From Erythrobacter sp. (GTDB lineage: Bacteria > Pseudomonadota > Alphaproteobacteria > Sphingomonadales > Sphingomonadaceae): 47,843 nt of DNA. Under the pieces are notes generated by a model. The model ran no database searches and was not told where the DNA came from. It saw only the letters and a list, made by a program, of their open reading frames with translations. Made by a program: the position numbers and the translations under genes. Shown piece by piece: positions 40,805 through 47,843 of this stretch; the stretch's first letter is position 1; every line of letters starts with the position of its first letter. The DNA lies in NCBI RefSeq assembly GCF_023653175.1, contig NZ_JAMNXL010000008.1, positions 1 through 47,843 of the forward strand, written 5' to 3'.

Positions 40805-41584
40805 TCAGACCCGGCTGAAGGCGCCCTTGGCGACCACGGGCCCGGCATCCTTGTCGGCGGGCTTGCCGCCGATCGGCTCGCGGGTGAGGACGAGGCTGGC
40901 CCCTGCACCCAGCTTGGCGACCGCGGCGGCGGGCAGCGTCATGCTGCGCACCGCGCCGGGCTCGACCACGCCCAGCGATTGCAGCGGCGTGCCGTCGGCG
41001 GGCACCAGCCACAGCTCGTGATCGTGGACGCCATCGGGGGTGAGCCCGATCGCTGCGACCACCATGCGCTCGCTTTCAGGGATATAGGTGACGTCGAGCC
41101 TGAGCCCCGTCTCGCCGATCGGGACGGTGGCGACCATGGGAGCTGCGGCGGCGATCTGGGCAGGGGGCGCATCGGGCGCGCGCGCAGGCGTCAGCGCGAC
41201 CCATGCCAGCAGCGCCGCAGCCGCAATCGAGGACAGGCCCGCCACCCGCTGCCACAGTCGCACCCGCGCCTCGAGCGCTACGACATTCGCGCCAGCCGCG
41301 CCTTCTGCTGCGGGAGCGCCCGCCGCGGCCTGCGCGGCTGTCACGCGCGCGGTGATGCCGGTCCAGACATGCTCGCCCGGCTCGGCACCCGGCATGGCGT
41401 CGGAGAGCGGGGCGAACCAGCCGTCCCACCATTCCTTGCGCCAGGCGAAGTTCGGATCGGTCGCATACTTCCCGCGCGCGGCGAGCAGCTCCTCGCCCTC
41501 GAGCAGGCCAAGCGCCCATTCGGCGGCGATCATCGGATCGTCGCGGGTCACGCCCTCTTCGGGGGTCTGTTCGGTGCCGCTCAT
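40805..41584 (-). CDS. Anti-sigma factor, RskA-like
   Basis: AAEWALGLLEGEELLAA N-terminus, central TM, RskA-type C-terminal domain (HDHELWLVPADGTPLQSLGV). Confidence 0.85.
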   Translation of the reverse strand: MSGTEQTPEEGVTRDDPMIAAEWALGLLEGEELLAARGKYATDPNFAWRKEWWDGWFAPLSDAMPGAEPGEHVWTGITARVTAAQAAAGAPAAEGAAGANVVALEARVRLWQRVAGLSSIAAAALLAWVALTPARAPDAPPAQIAAAAPMVATVPIGETGLRLDVTYIPESERMVVAAIGLTPDGVHDHELWLVPADGTPLQSLGVVEPGAVRSMTLPAAAVAKLGAGASLVLTREPIGGKPADKDAGPVVAKGAFSRV

Positions 41585-42168
41585 GCCGCCTCGCTCGCTT
41601 CAAGGCAGGCGCGCAGGCGCTGGAGGCCGCGGCGGATCCAGCTCTTCATCGTGCCGAGGGGAACGTCGGCGGCTTCGGCGAGCTGCGCATAGGTCTTGCC
41701 TTCGAAGAAAGCCGCGCGGATGTGACCCTGCGTGCGCGCGTCGAGTACACCGAGGCACTTGTGGATCTGCGCGGCCTGCTCGGCATCGACCAGCAGCGCA
41801 TCGGCCAGCGGGGTCTCGTCGGCGAGCGGTGCGGCCTCCTCGACCGGCACCGCGCCGCCGCGCACCTTGCCGGTGCGCAGCCGGTCGATCGCACGGTTGC
41901 GCGCAAACGCCGCCAACCACGCGATCGGGCTCGCGCGGGTCGGGTCATAGCGGTCGGCCCGCTGCCAGAGATTGACATAGACGTCTTGCAAGGCGTCCTC
42001 GGCTTCCTTTCGATCTCCCAAGATACGCAGGCAAATGCCGAAGAGCTTCACGCGGGTCGCGCGATAGATTTCCTCGAGCGCCGCCTGATCGCCAGCCGCC
42101 AGCCGCGCCATCGCATCGCGCAGCGCCTCGCGCGCTTCGTCGGAGGAGGGGCGGGGGCGGGCGGCCAT
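41581..42168 (-). CDS. ECF RNA polymerase sigma factor, SigK-like
   Basis: LFGICLRILGDRKEAEDALQDVYVNLW; region 4 IRAAFFEGKTYAQLAEAADVPLGTMKSWIRRGLQRLR; ATGA overlap with anti-sigma gene. Confidence 0.9.
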   Translation of the reverse strand: MAARPRPSSDEAREALRDAMARLAAGDQAALEEIYRATRVKLFGICLRILGDRKEAEDALQDVYVNLWQRADRYDPTRASPIAWLAAFARNRAIDRLRTGKVRGGAVPVEEAAPLADETPLADALLVDAEQAAQIHKCLGVLDARTQGHIRAAFFEGKTYAQLAEAADVPLGTMKSWIRRGLQRLRACLEASEAA

Positions 42169-43130
42169 CAGCAATCCGCTCCGCAAGGGTGGGCGCAAGG
42201 CTCCTCGCCGCTCTCGATCTGGAGAGTCGCGTGGTGGACGCCGAAATGCGCCTCGAGGCTCGCGGCGATCTCGCGCAGGAAGCTGTCGCTGGCCGGGCGG
42301 CCGGGCATGACAAGGTGCGCGGTCAGCGCGACCTCGGTGGTCGACATCGGCCAGACATGGAGGTCGTGGACCGCGGCGACGCCCTCGAAGCTGGCGAGGT
42401 GCCGCTTCACTTCGTCAAGAGCGATGCCCGCAGGTGCCGCCAGCAGCCCCATCGCGACGGAATCGCGCGCAAGGCCCCAGGTTCCCCATGCGATCACCGC
42501 AAGGATGACCAGGCTCACTGCCGGATCGACCCACGCCCAGCCGGTGAACAGGATCGCCAGCCCCGCCAGCACGACGCCAAGCGACACCAGCGCATCGGCG
42601 GCCATGTGGAGATAGGCGCCGCGGATGTTGAGGTCGCCCTGCCCCTTCATGAACAGCATCGCGGTGGCACCATTGATCGCGATCCCCACCCCCGCGACGG
42701 CCGCCATCGCGAGGCCCTGCGGCTCGACCGGGTTCGCCATGCGGTGCAACGTCTCGAACAAAATCGCCCCGATCGCCACCGCCAGCAGCAGCGCATTGGC
42801 GAGGGCTGCGAGGATGGTCGAGCTCTTGTAGCCATAGGTGAAGCGGCCCGAGGCAGGCTGGCGCGCGGCAATGCTGGCGATCCAGGCGAGCGCGAGGGCG
42901 AGCACGTCGGACAGGTTGTGCCCCGCATCGGCAATCAGCGCCATCGAGCCGTAGATCAGCCCCGCCGCCGCCTCGAGCAGGACGAAGCCGGTGTTGAGGG
43001 CGATGCCGATCGCGAAGGCGCGGCCGAAGTCGGCGGGCGCGTGGCTGTGCCCGTGCCCCCCATGGCCATGCCCGTGCCTGTGGTGTCCATGGCCATGATC
43101 GTGGTGGTTATGGGCGTGCGCGTGAGCCAT
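42168..43130 (-). CDS. Cation diffusion facilitator (CDF) transporter with His-rich N-terminus
   Basis: MAHAHAHNHHDHGHGHHRHGHGHGGHGHSHA; LIADAGHNLSDVLALALAW; TGATG overlap with sigma gene. Confidence 0.92.
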   Translation of the reverse strand: MAHAHAHNHHDHGHGHHRHGHGHGGHGHSHAPADFGRAFAIGIALNTGFVLLEAAAGLIYGSMALIADAGHNLSDVLALALAWIASIAARQPASGRFTYGYKSSTILAALANALLLAVAIGAILFETLHRMANPVEPQGLAMAAVAGVGIAINGATAMLFMKGQGDLNIRGAYLHMAADALVSLGVVLAGLAILFTGWAWVDPAVSLVILAVIAWGTWGLARDSVAMGLLAAPAGIALDEVKRHLASFEGVAAVHDLHVWPMSTTEVALTAHLVMPGRPASDSFLREIAASLEAHFGVHHATLQIESGEEPCAHPCGADC

Positions 43131-43220
43131 CGTCAGGCGCTTGTAGCTGCAAGCTTGGCCCGCGTCACGCGCGACGATGATCGCGTTCTGGTTGCATGAG
43201 GATCCACCACCAGACAACCG

Positions 43221-43892
43221 TCAATTGTAGACGCAGGCATCCAGCCCGTCGCGCCGCACCGTGGCGATCCGCCGCTCGATGCGGTTGCCGTGGCGTGCCA
43301 GCCAGCCGCCGGGGCTCTTGACCGAGCGCTTCTTGGGGCTGGGGAGAGCGGCGGCCATGCGGCTCGCCTCGTCGCGGCTGAGGCGCGCAGCGGAGTGCCC
43401 GAAATAGCGCTGCGATCCGGCCTCGGCGCCAAAGGTGCCGATCCCGGTCTCGGCGACGTTTAGGTAGACCTCCATGATCCGCCGCTTGCCCCAGACCAGC
43501 TCGATCCAGAAGGTGAACCACGCCTCCACGCCCTTGCGGAAATAACCGCCGCCCTGCCACAGGAAGACGTTCTTGGCGGTCTGCTGGCTGATCGAGGAGC
43601 CGCCGCGGATCTTGTTGCCTTCGAGGTTCTCGCGCATCGCCTGCTCGATCGCCTCGGTGTCGAAGCCCGAATGCTGGCAGAACCGCTGATCCTCCGACGC
43701 GATCACCGCGCTGACCAGATTGCGGTCGATATTGTCGAGCGATTCCCAGTCCTTGGTGATCCCGTTTCCGTCCATCAGCATGGTCGCGGTGACGGGCACG
43801 GGGAGCCACTTGAAGGCCACCACCAGCACCAGCGTCAGCCCGATGAAGGCAGCGATCGCTTTGGCGGTGTAGCGCAGGATCAGGGAAAGCAT
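43221..43892 (-). CDS. mtgA: Monofunctional biosynthetic peptidoglycan transglycosylase
   Basis: SAVIASEDQRFCQHSGFD, GGSSISQQTAKNVFLW, NVAETGIGTFGAEAGSQRYFG. Confidence 0.95.
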   Translation of the reverse strand: MLSLILRYTAKAIAAFIGLTLVLVVAFKWLPVPVTATMLMDGNGITKDWESLDNIDRNLVSAVIASEDQRFCQHSGFDTEAIEQAMRENLEGNKIRGGSSISQQTAKNVFLWQGGGYFRKGVEAWFTFWIELVWGKRRIMEVYLNVAETGIGTFGAEAGSQRYFGHSAARLSRDEASRMAAALPSPKKRSVKSPGGWLARHGNRIERRIATVRRDGLDACVYN

Positions 43893-43996
43893 GGGCTCGC
43901 TCTAGCGCAGCGTGGGGGACGTGGGAAGCATCCGCGCTTGCCTGTGCGCGCTACGGGGGGCAAGCTTGCGGTCAAACATCAGGGGAGACTTCACAC

Positions 43997-45329
43997 ATGC
44001 GCCTGTTCCACCTCGCCGCGAGCGCCCTCGCGCTCGCCGCCGCCGCCGCCCAGCCTGTGCTTGCCGAGGATGAGGCGACGAAGCAGGCGATCGAGGCGGA
44101 ATACGACAATTACCTCGCGCCGCTTTTCCTCGACTTCCACCAGAACCCCGAACTCGGCTTCCTCGAAAACCGCACCGCGGCCAAGATGGCGGCCGAGCTC
44201 AAGGCGGCCGGGCTCGAGGTGACGACCGGCGTGGGCGGCACCGGGGTGGTCGCGATCCTCAAGAACGGCAAGGGGCCGCTGATCCTGATCCGCGCCGACA
44301 TGGACGGGCTGCCGGTCGAGGAGAAATCGGGCCTCGCCTATGCTTCGCGCGCCAAGCAGATCGGCGAGGACGGCAAGGAATATCCCACCATGCATGCCTG
44401 CGGGCACGACACGCACATCACCGCGATGATCGCCACCGCGCGCCGGCTGGCGGCCACGAAGGGCCAGTGGAGCGGCACGCTGATGTTCGTCGTCCAGCCC
44501 GCCGAGGAAGGGGTGCGGGGCCAAGGCGATGATGGAGGACGGGCTCTACCAGCGCTTCGGCAAGCCCGACTATGCGCTTGCTTTCCATGTCGCCGCGGAG
44601 CTGGAAACCGGCAAGGTTTCGGCCGCCGAGGGCATCCAGTATTCGAGCTCGGACACGCTCGATGTGCGGGTGCCCGGGATCGGTACCCACGGCGCCTCGC
44701 CGCATCTCGGCAAGGACCCGGTCTACATCGCCTCGCAGATCGTGACTGCGCTGCAATCGATTGATTCGCGAGAGATTTCTCCGCTGAAGCCGGTGGTGGT
44801 GACGGTCGGCGCCTTCCATGCGGGGTCGGCCTACAACATCATCTCGGACGAGGCGAACCTCAAGCTGACGGTGCGCGCCAATGACGAGGAAACCCGCGCG
44901 AAAGTGATCGCGCTGGTCGAGCGGATCGCGGTCAATATAGGCAAGGCGCATGGGCTGCCGGATAGCATGCCGGTGACGGTCAAGCACTTCTCCGGCACGC
45001 CCACCACCATCAACGACCCCGCGCTCGCCCGCCGTCTCAACGCGGTGATGAAGCGCGCGCTGGGCGAGGGCGCGGTGGTGCCCTACGAGCAGCAGAACAT
45101 GGGCGCGGAGGATTTCACCTATTTCGTCGCCCCGGGGCTCAACGTTCCGGGCTACTACTTCGCGGTCGGCGGAACGACGCCCGAACGGATCGCGGCGGCC
45201 AAGGCAGGCGGGCCGGCGATTGCCGGGCACCACTCCCCGCTGTTCCAGATCGCCCCGCGCGAAAGCATCACGGTCGGCGCGCGGGCGATGGTCGCGGCGG
45301 TGCTGGATCTGGCGGGGAAGAAGAAATAA
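43997..45329 (+). pseudogene. M20 family amidohydrolase/peptidase, frameshifted (ORFs 43997-44764 and 44529-45329)
   Basis: N-terminal ORF carries MHACGHDTHITAM and VVQPAEEG; C-terminal half (MMEDGLYQRFGKPDYALAFHV) continues in another frame; restored by removing one G from the run 44517-44520. Confidence 0.85.
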
Positions 45330-45340
45330 TGTTCCCGAAA

Positions 45341-45356
45341 TGTTTCACGTGAAACA
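45341..45356. other. parS: parS centromere site
   Basis: TGTTTCACGTGAAACA, exact match to the canonical 16-bp bacterial parS, within the 20-bp palindrome AATGTTTCACGTGAAACATT. Confidence 0.9.
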
Positions 45357-45382
45357 TTGCGGGGCCAGAGGGTCTTGAAAGT

Positions 45383-45410
45383 GGGCGCTGCGGAGAGGCT
45401 CGCAGCGCCC
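45383..45410 (+). terminator. Hairpin downstream of M20 gene (possible terminator)
   Basis: GGGCGCTGCG-gagaggct-CGCAGCGCCC perfect 10-bp stem; no T tract. Confidence 0.4.
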
Positions 45411-45762
45411 GCCCGTGTTGGGAAATGCAGGAAGGGCCCATCGCGGACCATGCGCGACCGGGCGCTACGCCTGCCTGCCCGCGTGTAGGGCGCGCCCGAA
45501 TAATCGCCGCCGCTTCAGCATCCTGCCGGTCGCCATCCAACCGGCTCCGCGTGCTTTCATCGCCGTCAACTGGCCCTGTGAGGGACAGACGGCGCGGCGA
45601 GGGCTGCACCCCCGATCCAACCGCCGTTCCCCGCTTTACTGCCCGGTGACAAAGCGGAGATGAATGAAGCTGCCCCGCCGACTGCCGGGCCACCATATTC
45701 GACCACCCGCATACGGCCTTGCGATGAAGCGACCCCAACAATGCGGGCGGGCAAAGCAAGAC

Positions 45763-45792
45763 GCCCCCGGTCACTTGGGTGTGACCGGGGGC
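45763..45792 (-). terminator. Hairpin terminator downstream of rpoH
   Basis: GCCCCCGGTCAC-ttgggt-GTGACCGGGGGC perfect 12-bp stem. Confidence 0.75.
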
Positions 45793-45871
45793 GCCGATGG
45801 GGTGATGTATCTGGCGGAGTCTACTGCGGCGTGTCGATGCCCGCGTCAGACGAGGCGCTCAGGCGATGCGC

Positions 45872-46777
45872 TTAAGCAATCCCCGGCAACAACCGCTCAC
45901 CCGCGATCCGCTGCATCGCCTTCTGGAGCTTCTCGAAGGCGCGCACTTCGATCTGACGGATGCGTTCGCGGCTGACGTCGTATTCCTGGCTGAGCTCTTC
46001 CAGCGTCTGGGGCTTCTCGGTCAGGCGGCGTTCGGTGAGGATGTGGCGCTCACGCTCGTTGAGGCTTTCCATCGCCTCGCTGAGCATCGCCATGCGCATC
46101 TGCGATTCCTCGGCATCGGCAACGGTTTCGTCCTGCAGCGGGCGGTCATCCGCCAGCCAGTCCTGCCATTCGCCCGAGCCTTCCTCGGCCCCGCGCAAGC
46201 TGACGTTGAGCGAGGCATCGCCGCCCATCATCATGCGCCGGTTCATGTTGATCACTTCCTGCTCGGGCACGCCGAGATCGGTGGCGATCTTGGTCACGTC
46301 CTCGGGGCGCAGGTCGCTGTCCTCATAGGCCTCGAGCTGCTTCTTCATCCGGCGAAGGTTGAAGAACAGCTTCTTCTGGGCCGCGGTGGTGCCCATCTTC
46401 ACGAGGCTCCACGAGCGCAGGATGAATTCCTGAATGCTCGCCTTGATCCACCACATCGCGTAGGTCGCGAGGCGGAAGCCGCGATCGGGTTCGAACTTCT
46501 TGACGCCCTGCATCAGACCGACGTTCCCTTCGGAAATCAGGTCGGAGACGGGCAGGCCATAGCCGCGGTAACCCATCGCGATCTTGGCGACGAGCCGCAG
46601 GTGGCTGGAAACGAGCTGGGCGGCGGCTTCGGGATCCTGGTGTTCCTGATAGCGCTTGGCGAGCATGTATTCCTGCTCGGCAGTGAGCACCGGGAACTTG
46701 CGGATCTCGGCGAGATAGCGGTTGAGGCTCTGCTCACCGCTAAGGGCCGGGACAGAAGGCGATTTTGACTTTACCAC
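45872..46777 (-). CDS. rpoH: RNA polymerase sigma-32 (heat shock) factor
   Basis: LAKRYQEHQDPEAAAQLVSSHLRLVAKIAMGYRGYGLPVSDLISEGNVGLMQGVKKFEPDRGFRLATYAMWWIKASIQEFILRSWSLVK; GTG start. Confidence 0.97.
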   Translation of the reverse strand: MVKSKSPSVPALSGEQSLNRYLAEIRKFPVLTAEQEYMLAKRYQEHQDPEAAAQLVSSHLRLVAKIAMGYRGYGLPVSDLISEGNVGLMQGVKKFEPDRGFRLATYAMWWIKASIQEFILRSWSLVKMGTTAAQKKLFFNLRRMKKQLEAYEDSDLRPEDVTKIATDLGVPEQEVINMNRRMMMGGDASLNVSLRGAEEGSGEWQDWLADDRPLQDETVADAEESQMRMAMLSEAMESLNERERHILTERRLTEKPQTLEELSQEYDVSRERIRQIEVRAFEKLQKAMQRIAGERLLPGIA

Positions 46778-46891
46778 TGGTTACCTAACCTTTCTAGCGT
46801 CGACCGCTTGCGCAGGACCCCTGATGGGCATCCCGCGAACTGGGCCACGGGTTTGGGTTATACGCGATAATCCCTCGGATGTATGCGCGTT

Positions 46892-47843
46892 TCATCGATC
46901 ACTACCGCTGAGTTGGTCGATCAGTTCCGCCATGTCTTGCGGCAAATTGCTTCGGAACTGGACCATTTCGCCGGTGAGCGGGTGCTGGAAGCCCAGCTCG
47001 GCGGCGTGGAGAGCCTGCCGCGCGAAACCGAGTCGCTCGAGAAGCGGGCGAAGCTGGCGGGGTGTTCGGCCATAGGCAGGGTCTCCCAATAGCGGATGGC
47101 CGATTGACGCACAGTGAACGCGGACCTGGTGGGTGCGCCCGGTCTCCAGCCGGCATTCGATCTGTGCGGCCTCATCGAGCCGCTGGATCACCTTGTAATG
47201 GGTGATCGCCGATTTCCCGCGCGAGGAATTGTTGGGGAGCACCGTCATTTTCTTTCGGTCCGCGTCGGAACGGCCGACCCGCGCGTCGATGGTGCCTTCG
47301 GCGGCCGAGGGGTGCCCGGCGCAGACCGCGATATAGCGGCGGTGGACGGTGTGCGCGGCGAATTGCGCGGCCAGCCCTTCATGCGCGGCGTCGGACTTGG
47401 CGACCACGAGGAGCCCGGAGGTGTCCTTGTCGATGCGGTGGACGATCCCCGGCCGCGCGACCCCGTTGATGCCGCTGAGATTGCCCCGGCAATGGTGGAG
47501 CAGCGCATTGACCAGCGTGCCGGTGATGTTGCCCACCGCCGGGTGGACGACCATGCCCGCGGGCTTGTCGACCACGATCAGATGCTGGTCCTCGAAGGCG
47601 ATGACGAGCGGGATATCTTCGGGCTGCGCCGCAGCGGGCATGGCGGCGGCTAGGATGATGCGGAACGCGGCGCCTGCTGCGACCTTGGCCGAAGCCGAGG
47701 TGACGGTCTTGCCGGCGACATCGACGCGGCCTTCCTCGATCAACCCCTGCACCCGCGCGCGGGAGAGGCCGGTCGCCTCAGCCAGCGCCTTGTCGAGGCG
47801 TCCTGCGCTCTCGATGCTGCCGGTGATGATTTCGTGCTCGGAC
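46892..47843 (-). CDS. rluD: RluA-family 23S rRNA pseudouridine synthase, RluD-like (5' truncated by window edge)
   Basis: S4-like N-term SRARVQGLIEEGRV; GIVHRIDKDTSGLLVVAKSD; LETGRTHQVRVHCASIGHPLLGDPAYG; frame open to window end. Confidence 0.93.
   Translation of the reverse strand, partial: SEHEIITGSIESAGRLDKALAEATGLSRARVQGLIEEGRVDVAGKTVTSASAKVAAGAAFRIILAAAMPAAAQPEDIPLVIAFEDQHLIVVDKPAGMVVHPAVGNITGTLVNALLHHCRGNLSGINGVARPGIVHRIDKDTSGLLVVAKSDAAHEGLAAQFAAHTVHRRYIAVCAGHPSAAEGTIDARVGRSDADRKKMTVLPNNSSRGKSAITHYKVIQRLDEAAQIECRLETGRTHQVRVHCASIGHPLLGDPAYGRTPRQLRPLLERLGFARQALHAAELGFQHPLTGEMVQFRSNLPQDMAELIDQLSGSDR

Noticed and set aside
43031-43130. GCC/ATG-type short repeats near 43.05 kb as a possible tandem repeat
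   Set aside because: They simply encode the His/Gly-rich N-terminus of the CDF transporter.
45268-45774. 168-aa minus-strand ORF across parS
   Set aside because: No recognisable domain, reads through the parS palindrome and M20 3' end; no support as a gene.

Overview
High-GC chromosomal segment, most consistent with a Sphingomonadales/Erythrobacteraceae-type alphaproteobacterium (inferred from gene content and style, not searched). 1-18.2 kb is an exopolysaccharide locus: Wzc-like kinase (5' truncated), fused ABC transporter, acyltransferase-SGNH, five glycosyltransferases, FkbM methyltransferase, asparagine-synthase homolog, EpsG-like polymerase, UDP-HexNAc dehydrogenase and initiating sugar-phosphate transferase. 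After this come tRNA-Val, sppA, pyrB plus a dihydroorotase homolog lacking the metal-binding HxH, an orphan ParA / ribbon-helix-helix-like partner flanked by two SPOR-domain repeat proteins, DUF418, bfd-bfr, DUF2721, der, tRNA-Leu, tig with a histone-H1-like tail, amidase, clpP-clpX, DUF2939, two fasciclin genes next to an anti-sigma/ECF sigma/CDF transporter operon, mtgA, a frameshifted M20 peptidase, a perfect parS palindrome, rpoH and a 5'-truncated rluD-like gene. The strongest leads are the ParA/RHH/SPOR module, the ECF sigma-anti-sigma-fasciclin unit with a shared leader hairpin on both fasciclin genes, the parS site, the pseudo-dihydroorotase, and a predicted amidated-uronate polysaccharide. 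No CRISPR array, IS element or rRNA was recognised. All family calls come from reading motifs; no database search was run.
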